A DNA stretch of 64,000 nt from Strigamia acuminata (lineage: Eukaryota; Arthropoda; Chilopoda; Geophilomorpha; Linotaeniidae), in assembly GCA_949358305.1 (NCBI GenBank), contig OX442315.1, positions 12,612,427 to 12,676,426 of the forward strand. The letters are read 5' to 3'. Of this stretch, positions 24,346 through 37,155 are shown piece after piece. The translations under genes were made by a program, and so were the position numbers. A model generated the notes under the pieces. The model was given only the letters and a program-made list of their open reading frames with translations. It had not been told where the DNA came from and did not search any database. Numbering within the stretch: the stretch's first letter is position 1; each line of letters opens with the position of its first letter.

Positions 24346-24658
24346 AAATTCCTGATGATTAATTCCACAGTTATAATTCATTTTTTCTTCTCGTATTACG
24401 TTGCAACACTCAGAAAACATCCTAAAAATACAAAATCTGTGATTAGTTCGGTTAATCTAATTGGCCATTTATTGAATTAGCTTGAAAATGTCCCATTGGA
24501 TTCACCAAATTCAATCTCATGTGACTAGAAATTGAGCACTTAGTTATTCCCGATAAGCAGATAAATTTAAAATTGGAATTTAATTGGGAAGAAATTTTAT
24601 TTTTTTAACAAAATGTCGTGTTCGCCTAAACCTGCATGTAAATCGTAATAGAACTTAC

Positions 24659-24860
24659 CTGTATCTTATTCCTCACTCGGTGATTTGTAATTGATAAACA
24701 TAAACTGAAACAACTTTTTCTCATGCGATTGATAAAGTTTTGTTTTCCAATTCCAGTCTGGACTTGCATCGGGTCGGGGGAATTCTTTTTCTCTTCGAAC
24801 GGAAAAGTGGCGACATCTAGTGTCGATTATCAGTACCGACAAAATCAAACGCAAATGTTT
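24659..24860 (-). other. Possible 5' non-coding exon on the minus strand
   Basis: A strong minus-strand donor (ATACAG|GTAAGTTC) ends at 24659. The sequence to its right is less AT-rich and leads into a block of CTCF-like motifs. No sizeable open frame reaches the donor, so this could be a 5' UTR exon of an unidentified minus-strand transcript. Confidence 0.25.
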
Positions 24861-25075
24861 TATTGATAATTTTTAAATTTCCTTCTCGACGAATGAAAAT
24901 TTTTATTTCTTCAAAAACAATATCAATAACTGCATAAAATACGACAATAAATCACAATTCACATTACATTTAACACTCTCCAGTTCCCTTCTCTCTCACT
25001 AGATGGCAAGGTCGAGCAATCCACATCACGTGTCTCCGAAACCAACACTCGATTCGCCTTCACTAGATGGCACCA
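24807..25075. promoter_or_regulatory. Cluster of three CTCF-like motifs
   Basis: Three occurrences of a CACTAGATG-cored word lie within 270 bp: 24807-24822 (minus, CACTAGATGTCGCCAC), 24996-25010 and 25061-25075 (plus, CACTAGATGGCAAGG and CACTAGATGGCACCA). They resemble the CTCF core CASYAGRKGGC. Flanking sequence is not shared, so they are not copies of one repeat. Insulator function is inferred. Confidence 0.45.
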
Positions 25076-28000
25076 CTCGTTTAGCACCATAAAATAAATC
25101 AACACGAGATAGTTTTGTTTTGCTTGGCACAAATATGGTGGAAGTGAGCGAACTGTGCCAAAAACAAAATCATTTAACCGACCCATTCGAGCACAACTTT
25201 GCCATTAAATCTCGTGTTATCATATCGATCAACACAATTATTATTATTCCTAAAGAACGGACAATAAAACCAGAAATTATGACGTGCACTAAACCAAAAC
25301 AATCGATTCCATTCGCCCAAAAACAAATCCAAAAATCGCCATTTTTATTCTTTCATTTCAATTTTCTTTTTCACCCACAAACACAATAGACAAAAACGGT
25401 CATTTTGTGATTTTTCTCCCCCAACAATAACGAGTAAAAGACGAAAATTGTGCACTATAGGAGAGTTTTTCCTCAATTGCACCTGCTGCAAACTTCCCTG
25501 TTTTGATGGCAGTGGAAGCAGCCAACGAGAAGAATCACTGCAATGCAGGCGAGGGTTGCTCGGTTGCCATGGTATTTGCTGCATCAGTTCTATTGGTCGA
25601 CTTGCACCATCCAATAGGTATCAACCCTTTCTTTGAAGCCAGCCAGCCCAAACCCAATTACAATTACATGTCACTATTTGCTTTGGCCATAATTTAGCCC
25701 TTATGTAGAGTATTTATTGTTAACAAAAAATTAAAATCACAATTATATCCATGTAAAAGAGAGATATCTGAAAGATGAGATGTTTCTGGAGTAATTATAA
25801 CAAATGTTAGTAATTGATTTGCTTGTTCCATAGATTTTTTTTTCAATTTTTATCTCAGTTTTATCTCAAATGCTAAAAGGGCTTCAGTTTATCTGTCTTA
25901 TGATGCTGTTTTATCTGCAACTAATATTTCATATTCTGGTATCAGCCACTATTATCCTAAATAGCTGGTGATGGAAGCCAGAAATGGCCATTATGTAGTC
26001 TCAAATCTGCAACTAATAAGATTTAAAATGAAATAAAATTTTTTTTTTTTAAATTAAAAAAAAAAAAAAAAAAAATGTATATAAAATTTGTTTTTTATTT
26101 TTTCTAAAATTCATTTTGTTTGAACATAACAGGAAACTTTATTTCCTGTTATGGTCAAACAAAATAAATTAAATTCCTACTGAAAGACATTTAGAAATCA
26201 GGTTTCTAAATGGTTTACATTGCAGCAATGTGGCAGATAAATAAAAAGATATGATTTATTCACTCTATAGTCACTTCCTTAAGTAAAAACAGTTAATTAT
26301 GAATACGTAGCAATGAAATACACAATTATTTTACTAACTGTACATACAGGATTTTGACAATTTTAAAATTACATCGTATAATCGATTAAAATTTTTATTT
26401 GAAACTAAAACCATTATACAGATATTTGAATGCCATTTCTATGTCTGGAAAATGATATTAACAATTATTTGGCACGTCGAAACCACCAACTTGAAGTCAC
26501 AGTCCGTGTATAATCCAATTTAAAGACATCCCAAGTTACACTGGCCTACCAGAACAAGCCCAATGACCGGTATTGTATGAAACCAACAACCAAGGTGTTG
26601 AAATTGTAAACAAAATCATCCCAACAACAAAAGAATCAATAATCAAGATCAACTTCTATTTTCATCTTCCCACTGGCCACCAAATCGAAGAATCTAGAAT
26701 TAAAGATAAAACAATTAGCATTTCTGATTTATTGGATAATGCAATTCAAAAATTCATACGATGATGAAAATTATTTAATTTTTAATAGGTCCTGTGTATC
26801 CATTTGGAGCAGGTTTCTCACCACGTCAGGTTTTAATTAAAACGAGCAAACTGATTTGACAGCCAATGACAAATGTTAGCAACCAGCATGTAACAGCTAG
26901 CATATGGATTTTGTATATAGAGAGAGACTCAACCAAACCAAAACACTAAATCATTAACATAGGCCTAGTTTGCCAGTTAAATTTGTGTCACAACCTACCA
27001 ATTAATTACCCATTAGAAATAGCATTGCCCTTTTACCAACCATAGCACCTCAATAATATCCAATCTGGATAATTATTACTTAACTAAATTAAGAAAAAGG
27101 ATTTATCATAAAAAAGCTGGCAAAATTTACATTTTAATTACTTATTCATCACTTAAAAGATAAAGGCTGTGGCACAAAGATTCATTTGCATTTTACAATT
27201 GCTCAGCTCTGAATGCCCCTTGTGTGTAGACTGTAGAGTATGGGTGAAGGACTTTGTGTGTTGATAGCTCACAGTATAAGGGAATGTTCCACTGATACTG
27301 CTAAGCGAAAGCACTCAGTGGTCCATTCACAAATCAATGGTGCCATCATAAAAGGAGGGAAACGAAGGATTATGGGCGAAAGTTTTCTTTCCTGTGTTTG
27401 GATAAATTAGAAGAAAAAGAAAAAAACGTGGAGATTTATAAAAAGAAAGGTGGAATCACTACATTGTAACAGAAAAATTATTATGTATGAGCTTAGAACA
27501 TGGTCTTCGAGTGACATCCATCAAATTCTTGAATGTCGCTGAATCCGGCCGCTTGCTTTTTCCAGCCTTGTTCCAAGATTGATGAAGTCAATCTATAACC
27601 ATGTTGAAAAGCTCCTATACACAACATTTCTGCAATATTAATAAATAAAAAATAGATGTTTTATTTTAAAACTAGAACGGTCGGAATTTCCCCCTACCTA
27701 GAACGGCCAAAACCGGTCGTAATGACCCATTGAGAAAATAATAATTTAATAATTTTTAATGACTAAATAATAATGTAAAATATATGTATATATCATCTAT
27801 ATTGGGGAACCAGATCTATACAAAATTGCATGTGTCTGAAATCAAAATTTCCGTTTTAATTTTATCAGGTTTTATAAAATCCATCAATTTTCGTTTTACT
27901 ATTTTCTTCGCATGCTTCGCTTGTTTCTGAAAATAATATATTTCTATTTGTAATAACAAGAATTAGTTATAACGATAGAAACTCTAAGAAACATTTATTA

Positions 28001-29600
28001 ATAAAACAAACATAATTATTAACATTAAATTCATCTGCAGCCATTTTTAACCGGAAGTGTTTGCATTAACGAAATAAAATTGCATTTCCGGTTGCATTTC
28101 CGGTCCCTTACATCGAGATTTCGTAATATAGGTCGTTATACAGTGAAATAATTCACAATGTGAGAATTAGAGCGGACAACGAATAGAACAATCTTCGTAA
28201 TAGCGAGGACCAACCTGCATTTTGAATTTATTTTGAATTTACACATTTTGCGCAAACAAACCACGAATAATCAATACAATAAATTTATTTCTAGTTTTCC
28301 ACCCACACAAGCACTCGAATATCAGACAAAATATTCCTTTACAACCTCACACAAAATGACAGAGAATTGAGCGGCTTGTCAGCATCATTCCATTGATTTT
28401 TTTTCTCAAAAAAAAAAAATAAAATAAAATAAAAAAAAATCTGTGTAATCCATTTTCGCTTGGCCTAAAAGAAAAGTGGATCAGAAAATAGAAAGGGAAG
28501 AGAAAAAGGGGATAGAAGCTGCTCATTTCTTTGTGTTTCTCCTCTTTGTACAATTTTACTCAATTTACAAGCAACGTTGTCCCCACCGAGAATATCTGCA
28601 CCTATTGTACTACATCGTGTTGGTTGCCATGGAAACTAGAGGCTGCGAGGTCTGGCAGTTGAAAAGTTCCATTCATCTGAGTCGACTGCATAAATCGATC
28701 GAAGCCAGGACTCAGGATGCTGCACACAAGGACTCGGTCCAAAATATTTTACGGGGTTGAGCTGCAAAATTTTGCAGCGCTTCAAAAATGGATAAAAACA
28801 AGTTAGAAAAGCCAATAGGATTTGACCAATGGCGAAACAAGATTTACGACTCGTTTCGACGAGTGTATCAATTAATTTTATGGGTCTGAGGAGTAAAAAA
28901 CGAAGGGAAAAATTGGGTTATTGCACTTTTAATGAATTGACTCTTCGACACATCAGCTGCGATACAAAAAAGCACTTGGGAGAGTACAAGAAAGGAAATA
29001 GGAGAAAAAATAGAGTACAGTTTGGTGTGACTAGCAATAAAACTGGCTTAACTTGCCATCTATTGATCAATTTGTGAAGCAGTGTCTGTTTTCTTTTCTC
29101 TCACCCCTCCTCCGCATCTAAATGAAAAGCTCTTATGTCAGCTGGTCATGTGCTGATGTGCTGCCAATGTGTCATTGTATAAACAAAGTAATTGCAACAG
29201 GATGTTGTTGTACAATGGCATAGAAAATTAATTAAATGTAAAAAAGAGTATAGACAGCGATTTAAAATAGAAACTAAGTTGCATCTTTTTTGTTGCATTA
29301 AAAATGCAAGAGGATTTGAGCTTGTGAATTATTTAATAGTGTAATGTCAGTCATTAGCTGTCTATTTATTTATTCAAATGTCAGACATACTGACAATGGA
29401 AATCTCTTTTGTATAGTTTACAATTTGAAACATGGTCGTGTTCGGTACACTTGCACCGAGAACTTGGAAAAAACCAGAGTTCGGTAAGTCCGATAGAAAG
29501 CGAAGAGCAGATATTCTTGCCATAGTAACGGTACAGTAAGTCAAGTGGGTCACCCAACCACATCTAAGCACTGACCAAGCCCTAAATGCTCCTTATCTTC
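24861..29600. other. Gene-poor region with promoter-like islands at 25.4-25.6 and 28.5-28.8 kb
   Basis: Mostly AT-rich with homopolymer runs (for example 26040-26075). The island at 25440-25640 has a partial X-box (GTTGCCATGG), two CCAAT boxes and an ATG-led open segment starting MAVEAANEKNH at 25506. The island at 28560-28780 has a perfect X-box overlapping an ATG-led open segment (METRGCEVWQ). Neither segment ends in a convincing donor, so neither is called a gene. Between 27480 and 28200, mixed sequence includes CTAGAACGGCC and CATTTCCGGT words but nothing identifiable. Confidence 0.4.
28623..28636. promoter_or_regulatory. RFX-type X-box
   Basis: GTTGCCATGGAAAC fits the X-box pattern RYYNYY-N(1-3)-RRNRAC exactly, within a GC-richer island. 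Confidence 0.5.
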
Positions 29601-29682
29601 AGCAAGAAGAGACGTGCTTGTATAAATCTTGTATTAATTGTTCTTCTAATAATACATACAAAATTTCTGCTGCAACAATTGT

Positions 29683-30060
29683 TCTAAAGATCTATAAAAA
29701 TCTCCGGCAAACAATTGTTCTAATAATATATACAAATTTATGTCAAACAATTGTTCTAATAATGTATAAAAATCTCTGGCAAACAATTGCTCTAATAATA
29801 TATACAAATCTCTGTCAAACAATTGTTCTAATAATATATACAAATCTCTGTCAAACAATTGTTCTAATAATGTATAAAAATCTCTGGCAAACAATTGCTC
29901 TAATAATATATACAAATCTCTGTCAAACAATTGTTCTAATAATATATACAAATCTCTGTCAAACAATTGTTCTAATAATGTATAAAAATCTCTAGCAAAC
30001 AATTGTTCTAATAATATATAAAAATCTCCGGCAAACAATTGTTCTAATGATACACACAAA
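29683..30060. repeat. 36-bp minisatellite with a 108-bp higher-order unit
   Basis: About ten copies of a 36-bp unit built on CAAACAATTGTTCTAATAAT. Three variant units recur in the order GTATAAAAATCTCTGG, ATATACAAATCTCTGT, ATATACAAATCTCTGT, so the array has a 108-bp (3 x 36) period. The unit length is a multiple of three, which leaves both strands open for more than 120 codons; these frames are not genes. Confidence 0.92.
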
Positions 30061-30927
30061 TTTCTACTTGTAAAACAACACCGGTACTTCTGAAATAAAT
30101 ATGAAAAAACCAATTTAAATTAAATCCAGCATTCTGATATAAATATAATTCTCAATAACAATAATATAATTCTCAATAACAATAATAGAATTCAATCCCG
30201 GCTATAACCTTCGGCTTATTGCAAAATAAATAAATATAACATTCTACCATTTTATTCGATTGTATATAATTACTTTTTTCCTTTATTCTTCACATCTTTA
30301 ATCAAGAATCCAAAGCATCCTTCCAGCACCTTAAAATAAACACAGACGGTAAAATTCTTGCGTTTTAACCGTTTTAAAATTGCAATTCGTATTTGCAACA
30401 CCATCAAACAGCGTTAACCGACCCCGGCTCTAAACTCGCTCTTAAACGTCAACTCCGTATTAAATTTACAACATCTAGCAGAGAAAATCATGAAAATTCT
30501 TTAAATAACACAAACCAAGGCTCCATATAGTACGAACACAAATCACTTTCTACTCCGATCACAAAAAAAACACGAATTTAAAAAACAAAACACAAATTTA
30601 CTGAATTCCAAAAACAAAACACGAAAAACCATCGCGAAAACGCGACACTCGAGTCTTTCTCTTCCAATTTAACTGATCAATAAAAAGAAAGAAAGGAAGA
30701 AAAGAAGCTAGGAGCGTGAAATCTTCTTCCATGCGGAGAAACGAAATCCCTGCGTCTCGTTTTAATCTCGCAGATCCATCATGAAAACCGTTTTCAATTC
30801 AGACCACTTTCTTAGCATTAGCATAAATTGTACGATTGACAAGCGTGTCTTGTTAACATCAATTACCGTCACCTGCATTTTAATTAATGGATCAGTTCTC
30901 TTCTCTCTCCATTTTCAGAAACAATCG

Positions 30928-30942
30928 GTTGCTACGGGCAAC
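30928..30942. promoter_or_regulatory. RFX-type X-box
   Basis: GTTGCTACGGGCAAC, a 3-nt-spaced X-box, with an inverted CCAAT box (TTATTGGCC) about 30 bp downstream. Confidence 0.5.
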
Positions 30943-32989
30943 CTGAAATCTTGCCTCCTGTCTTGCATCTCTTATTGGCCTAATGTCAGCGAGAGAAGCT
31001 TTTCCTAGCCTCACGTGAGGGTTTACAATCAAAATGACACTTGCTAATGTAATAATGACACTTATTCTTCCCCATATTGTTGAAAAATTTATTTTACAAT
31101 CGTAATTAAATTAGAAAATCCATTTATATTTGACAAATAATAATATTTTTGTATTTTTGTGTGTGAGAGAAAATATTTTTAATAATAAAAATTTAATATA
31201 ATTTATTTTTTATTTTTTTTATTATTTAATCTTGGTAAAAACATTATGATGTTTGACCCAATTTGCAATTATATTGATTTGATTTTTCTTTTTTCTTTTT
31301 TTTTTGTTGTTGTTGTTGTAGGTTAGGCATTTTAATCAAAAAAGACGAAAAATGTATAAGTCTGCTTTAATCTCTTTTGCAATTTGATGGAAAATTAATT
31401 TGAAACGCCTCATATCCAATATAAAACAAATATTAATACAGTTGTTAAAACAAAAAAACTAAAAACCATTCCCGGAAACTTATTCCGCCCAAATCTAACT
31501 CCAAAACACACAAAAATAAACAACAAACACAAATAAAATTACATTTCCCATATTTGATCTACAATTAATAAATATTAACATTTTTAACCCAAAATAAAAC
31601 AAAACTCCAAATTAAACACAAAAATAAACAATTTCTTATTTATTTCGACAAAAACCGACCAAAATGGCGAATATTTGCATCCAAAACGAAATAAAAATGA
31701 AATTAATGGCAGCAAACATTTCATTACATCCTCCCCTATCTATTTAATGCTGTCCCCACCTCTCGTTCTCAATGGCTCCTTCTGGTGGTAGTGAACAGGA
31801 ACATTTTTTTTCTCTCCCTTGTCTGTTATTGATTGCACATCTCATTATGAATTCTGCTCCAAGCAGACGGCGTGAGGCCGGGCAGCCACACGATCTCAGC
31901 ACGCGTCCCTGTCTTGTCAACCTGACCCCTAGAACCGGTTCCTTTTCATGCGACCTCGATTTATACGATCCTTAAAGCCAATTCCATTTGTTCAAATGAC
32001 GAGAAAAAATATTTGCATACTAATAGAAATGTAGGCTTGAAATTTATTCGCAAACCCAGCATTTATTTCCGCGCTCAATGCAGTGGCCACTCGGCCATTA
32101 AATAATAAATAAAAGGGTTAAGCAAAAATACGTCTGCGCAATTCAAACCGCGCGAGGGGAAGCGAAGAATTATCACTTATTCGACGAGACTATAAATTAT
32201 TCAAATAAAATTCTAAATATTACCCTATTTCCTCTTATTGTGCGCGGGCCGCCGTCACACCGTGGGCGTCGAATGAACCGCGGTGAAAAAATTTAAAAAC
32301 AGAAATTAGTGCGCGGGTCTCTAATACAACGCGGGGTGCTAAAATTGAGTAAAATTTGAATTTTTGTAGTGGAAAATTTGAGAAAAATTTGACTTTGTGA
32401 CAAAAATTTTTCCATTTACCTCTAATAAAACGCGGGGAAAATTTCATGTTACAAAGTAATTAATATTCAAATAAACAAATAATTATTTGATAAAAATTAG
32501 ATTTTTAAAATTTTGTCATTTCTTTGTTAATTAATAAGCCTAATTGTAAAAAACAATAATATACCTATTAAAAAACACAGCGATAATTTAAATTTCTTAA
32601 AACTAACCAGTTTTATAAACGAAATAGACAATTACCCGCCCGAAAGTTGGCTTTTCACTACCGAACGAACAGTACAGCAAAGCACCCATTAAAATTTCAA
32701 GGGGTGAATGATCCCATTTAAACCATTCCAACTCGCATTTCTTTTATTCCCAATTCTCCCAAACACTTTCTACACAAAATAAAGTCACAAAAAAATAAAA
32801 TAAAAAAATAAAAAATATTTTCCTCCTTAAAATAATTATAATTTGAAATACAAAACTCCAATTAATTTTAATGAGAAGAAGCGTAAAGGGAGGGGAAAAT
32901 GTATAAACACAATCAAACGAATATGTTGTTGTCATTCGGTCCAATTTCCAATAGGGTACACACTTATACCTTTCTCATCCACCCATGCA

Positions 32990-33126
32990 ATGCAACGCAT
33001 GCGCAACATCGCCATACTGGGCGTCAGCCATGTTGAAAATCGGTTGATAGGAGCAATCCAACGAGCAGGGGGTGGAAGAAGCAAAGAAAAATTTTGTCGC
33101 CAAGCCTTGAGCCAAGACAGAGCCCT
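32990..33126 (+). CDS. Candidate first coding exon (ATG to GTAAGT), unrecognised
   Basis: ATG at 32990 opens 45 codons + 2 nt (begins MQRMRNIAILGV) that run without a stop into a strong donor (CCCT|GTAAGTA). An NRF1-like palindrome CGCATGCGC overlaps the start and CCAAT boxes lie upstream. The next in-frame codon is a stop, so a protein exists only if the donor is used. No acceptor partner was found. Confidence 0.2.
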
Positions 33127-33570
33127 GTAAGTAAAATTGCTGACCGCACATACCTTAGTGACCAATCAATAGGAAACGCGAGCAACTAGAGCCCGGTCTA
33201 CCCTCCCTTTTGCTTTTTTGTACATCCTTCGCTTCTCCCAGCTCGATATTGGATCTTGTAGTGTGGGTCAATAACATCGAGAGATGGCACTAAAGATGGG
33301 TTGCAGTTCAGTTTTTTATGTTTTTAATGTGGTTTTATGATTAGTGGCAACAAATCTGTGCATTTGGTTATGATTTTGTGTGTGGATGGGTTTGTTTTGA
33401 GGATAAATGTGGATAAAATGTGGGTTTGGAAATGTTATGTAATTCAATTTATTTTTATGTTTTTCTGGTTTTTTTTTTTTAGGAGGGGTTTGATTTTGGT
33501 TTCATTTTTTAAATCAATTTTTATGTTGGTGTTGTGTTTTTTTTGGGTTGGAGTATTGTTTCATTTTTTT

Positions 33571-33687
33571 TTAATAATATTGTTTTGGTATTTGTGAAAT
33601 TAGTTTTTTGTTTAATAATATTGTTTTGGTATTTGTGAAATTAGTTTTTTTTTTTTATTAATATTGTTTTGGTATTTCTGAAATTAT
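33571..33687. repeat. Three tandem copies of a 40-bp T-rich unit
   Basis: Three copies of AATATTGTTTTGGTATTTGT followed by GAAATTA and a T-run, at 33577, 33615 and 33660. Confidence 0.85.
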
Positions 33688-35072
33688 GTTTTCAATAGTA
33701 TTGTTTTATAATTTTTTTTAAATTGTTCATAATTTTTTTATTTTCATTTTTTTTTAATGTTTTTCATTATTTTTATAAATTTTTCAATATTATTCAATAT
33801 TATTTTTATAAATTTATCACAAATTTTTCATTAATTTTTCATAAATTTATCACAAATTTTTCATAAAATTTTCATAATTTTTTTCTAAATATTTTAATAT
33901 TATTTTTCTAAATTTTTCATATTACTTTTTATAATTTTTTCATTATTTCTATTCATAATTAACAAGATTAGATTTTCATACATTTCTAATAAATTTTGTT
34001 TACATATAAACAAAACACATCCAAAACCAACCAACTTCATCACATTTCTAAACTACATTTTTAAACAATTCTAAAAATTAACATCCCATATTCCCAAAAC
34101 AAAATTAACAACAATATTTTCAAATAATTACTTCTCTCCCAACTCAAACATTATTTATTCAAACTCCATTCCAATCCAACACTTCTTCATTCCACATTCC
34201 CTTTTCAAAATTACAATTCCACTCAACAAACCAACAAAAAAATAAAATTCTAAAAATCCAAAAAAAATAATAATAACCAAAATAATTAAATATTTCATTC
34301 TTATCCAACTCCAAATCCCAAACCATCCAATTCCCCTTCCATTTCCATTCCACCAATTGCTCTCAGCAATAATTTACATACAAAAACACAAAAACTTAAT
34401 CAAATAAACAATTCCTCATCACATCAACTCCAAAAACATCTCCTTCTCCCAAAACTGACCAACCAAACACAATTCACGATCCCATCCCTTTTCCTCCCAA
34501 TTGACCCTCAATTCCCTCAATTCCCCCCATTTCACCCTTAAATATAAAATTGTTCAATTTTCAAAATTCAACAAATTTTGACCCATTCCAATCAATATCC
34601 TACCCCATCATTTCGACCACCTTTCACACACACCCTTAAATTTTAGATGACCAATGCACCCCTTATTGTCAGTACAGTTTGATTTACCCTCCATGTTTTA
34701 TCGTTATGCGTCACTTTATTCACGTGGTCAATCTTTAACCCCTGTAGCAGCCACGGGGGGTGTTTTCAACCCCCCATTTTTGATGGACACAATGACCAGA
34801 GGTGTCCAATTTCGCGAGTTACCCTCTGTCTGGCTCCGGCTCTAAAAATACAAATAATGCGTTTATTTGGAGATCTTTAAGTGCAGTTTTTTTCCGGGTG
34901 AAATGTTGGGCCAAATGTGTGTGAAAGTCGTAATCAAAACACCTGCGAGGGGCCCTTAACCCTTTGCTTCGCTAGTACGGCCAATTGTGTTGTGTGCATT
35001 CTGCGTTGCGTCATCGTATCGATCGTGCGTCGCGTACAATTACAAGCACCGCCATAACCAAGCCTAATCTAT

Positions 35073-35088
35073 GTGGCGCGCCCTAGTG
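35073..35088. promoter_or_regulatory. CTCF-like motif
   Basis: On the minus strand CACTAGGGCGCGCCAC, similar to a CTCF core. A CCAAT-type CTATTGG follows at 35093. Confidence 0.35.
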
Positions 35089-35204
35089 ACCTCTATTGGA
35101 AATATCCAACCAATTTAGTTGACTTGACCAATTAAAAGTGGACGATTTTCGGGAAAAAGTGGTGGGTTTTTTTTTGGTTTTTTGGGTTTGTGGGGTGGAG
35201 GTGG

Positions 35205-35725
35205 GAATCGATTTAATATATCGATGTTTATCTGGGTGGAGAAATCTGTTGGAATGATAAAAATAATCGGAAAACGATTTTTTTAATCGATTTTTAGGTT
35301 GGTATTAAAATTCGCGGGGCGAAAAATGGAATTGCACGTTAAAAAAAATCGATTGAAAATCAATAAAAAAAATCAATATCAAAATGTGCGGTACGAAAAT
35401 CGATACGAAAAAAAAAATGTTAAAAAATCGGTAGAAATATAAACGTTAAAAAAATTGATATAAAAATGTAGCATTAAAAAAATCGATACCAAAATGTACG
35501 TAATAAAAATCGATTTTACAATAAAACCAAAAAAAAAAATTTATAACAAAATTTAAAAAATAAAAAAAAATAAAAAATATCGATTTTTCCAAAACTATTA
35601 AAAAAATCGATTTCCAAAAAACCATTTTAAAAATTAAACGATAACAAAATAAAAAATAAAAAAAAATCGGTATCAACACAGATATTAAAAATATCGATTT
35701 TCGCTTCATCAAAACAAATCGATAT
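35205..35725. repeat. Cluster of about eleven ATCGAT palindromes
   Basis: In 520 bp the palindrome ATCGAT occurs about eleven times, mostly as AAAATCGATACC- or TATCGATTTT-like words separated by A-rich spacers of about 25-50 bp. Part looks like a degenerate tandem repeat (AAAATCGATACCAAAATGTACG and variants). Such sites also match the DREF/BEAF-type CGATA motif of insects. Confidence 0.7.
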
Positions 35726-36530
35726 ATAAAATTTTGATATTAGCATCCGAGAGATTCTCCACAATTTATTTTTAGAAAACCGAAGTTGGAAAACTCAGGA
35801 TATATAAGCAAAATAAAAATGTGCATCTGTGAAATGAATCACAGGGGTAATTATGTAGAGAGGGGATTGGGTCGCAATGATGTCATGAAAAAGGGGGTTA
35901 TTGGTTATTGCCTACTGGAATTAAATGTACCAAGAAGAAAATCTCATTATTATCTTTAAATAAAATTCAGAAAAATAAAAAATAAATCCTTCCATTCCCT
36001 GCTTATCTCACATAATCCAAAATGGAAACCGGATATCGAAAACATTTCCAGTTCACCAAAACCCCAAACAATTTTAAACCCCAAAACAAAACAAAACAAA
36101 AATTACAATTTTTAAAATTATACCAACCAAATCCCAAACAAAATCGATTACAAAATGTGCCGGAATTTTCATATCCATCAACCAAAATGGCCGACCACAT
36201 TTTTTCCCTTTCCAAAAGACCAAAACCCAAAATAAAGAAAATGGCTTCACCCCAACACACTAAGCCGCCATTTTAGCCTCCCAAAAGGCCAAAACAACAG
36301 AAATTCTATATTTTATTTATTTACTTCATTTTATCTTTTCCAAAAAAAAAATTTATATAAATTATATGTATAAAGAAAAGATGATTGCGAGAAATAAAAC
36401 AAATGATTCGCTATTTTTCCCCTCCAAGCGTTCACACAATCGCAGAATCGATTGAATTTTAGGAGAAAACAGAGGAAGAGATGGGAGAAATGGTGTGTAG
36501 GGGGTGTACGTGTGTGTTTGGTAAGTTTAA

Positions 36531-36543
36531 CGCCCCCTATTGG
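36531..36543. promoter_or_regulatory. CTCF-like / CCAAT composite site
   Basis: CGCCCCCTATTGG reads as CCAATAGGGGGCG on the minus strand, resembling a CTCF core, and carries an inverted CCAAT box. Confidence 0.35.
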
Positions 36544-36674
36544 TTAAAAAAAGGGTTTTTCTCGGCTCCCCCATTTCCAACATGAGACTGGCCTTAATCC
36601 CAAGTCCTAACACATAATAGTATCACCGAGAGAGAGCTACCGTTGCTTGCGGGATGTGTCGTCAAGGCAACGGC

Positions 36675-36688
36675 GTTGCTATGGCAAC
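36675..36688. promoter_or_regulatory. RFX-type X-box
   Basis: GTTGCTATGGCAAC is a perfect palindromic X-box. Just upstream, CCGTTGCTTG (36650) and CAAGGCAACGG (36663) form an inverted pair that reads like a second, widely spaced X-box. Confidence 0.55.
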
Positions 36689-37145
36689 ATCATCAGTCGA
36701 ATCAAACTGCTGCGCCCTCAAAGGCCAATTGTTTTCCCACATTCACCAGGAGTGGGCAATGGCAGTTGCAGTCAAGTGCAGCCACCTTCTTCTCTACTCT
36801 TCACCAGGTTGCGTTTTCATCCTCATCAACATCCTCCACTCAGCTTCCGCATCATCTGTCCGCAACTCCGGATGTACGGCCGTCGACCCGAGTGTCCGCA
36901 CAATTTATTTTTATCCTTTTATTTATTTTTTTTATTTTTTTTTATTTTCTCAATTTTATAATTTTTTCCGTTTTTCCATTTTTTTTCCTTTTTTTCGTTT
37001 TGTTGTTTATTTTTTGTTTTTGTATTTTTTTGATCGGAAAATATCGAGGAAAAATCGTTTTGTTCGATTTTTGGTTTCGGAAGAATTCGGTGGGGAATTG
37101 ATCGGCTCTTTACGGATCGAAGCCCAGAAGACGGCGTGTTGGTAG

Positions 37146-37155
37146 TGCGCATGCG
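37146..37155. promoter_or_regulatory. NRF1-like palindrome
   Basis: TGCGCATGCG matches the NRF1 consensus. It lies 145 bp upstream of an ATG-to-donor segment. Similar sites occur at 32996, 39441 and 44556. Confidence 0.45.

Larger units (their letters stand above)
20850..24658. other. Transposon-rich intergenic region
   Basis: Besides the mapped elements, 20880-21240 is a moderately GC-rich block with CGCCCGGGCG, two TTACCGG words and GGCGTTTA words repeated in both orientations, suggesting another inverted-repeat element without clear ends. Positions 22860-24270 hold AT-rich sequence, and a CpG-bearing patch with several TCGCGCGA-like words lies at 23920-24020. No gene is supported. Confidence 0.4.
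30061..36600. other. Gene-poor region with several promoter-like islands
   Basis: AT-rich background with low-complexity tracts (31180-31320 and 33700-34400, the latter strongly strand-asymmetric from T-rich to C/A-rich). GC-richer islands occur at 30650-31020 (perfect X-box, CCAAT, CACGTGAG), 31740-31980, 32230-32450 (repeated CGCGG words), 32930-33250 (NRF1-like palindrome, CCAAT), and 34650-35100 (CTCF-like). Open frames in these islands have no supporting family match. Confidence 0.4.

Noticed and set aside
27660-27730. piggyBac-like end (CTAGAACGGCC words)
   Set aside because: Two similar words lie close together, but there is no inverted partner or TTAA duplication I can defend.
28476-28760. 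94-codon frame with METRGCEVWQ
   Set aside because: It overlaps an X-box island, has no convincing donor and no recognisable family. It is kept only as a note.
29618-30113. Frames of 125 (+) and 155 (-) codons
   Set aside because: Products of a 36-bp tandem repeat, open on both strands.
31772-31975. 67-codon frame beginning MAPSGGSEQEHF
   Set aside because: ATG-led and moderately GC-rich, but it lacks a donor or acceptor and has no domain; probably UTR or regulatory sequence.
32235-32447. 70-codon minus-strand frame with repeated CGCGG words
   Set aside because: The composition follows the short GCGGGG/CGCGG repeats, and there are no splice or domain signals.
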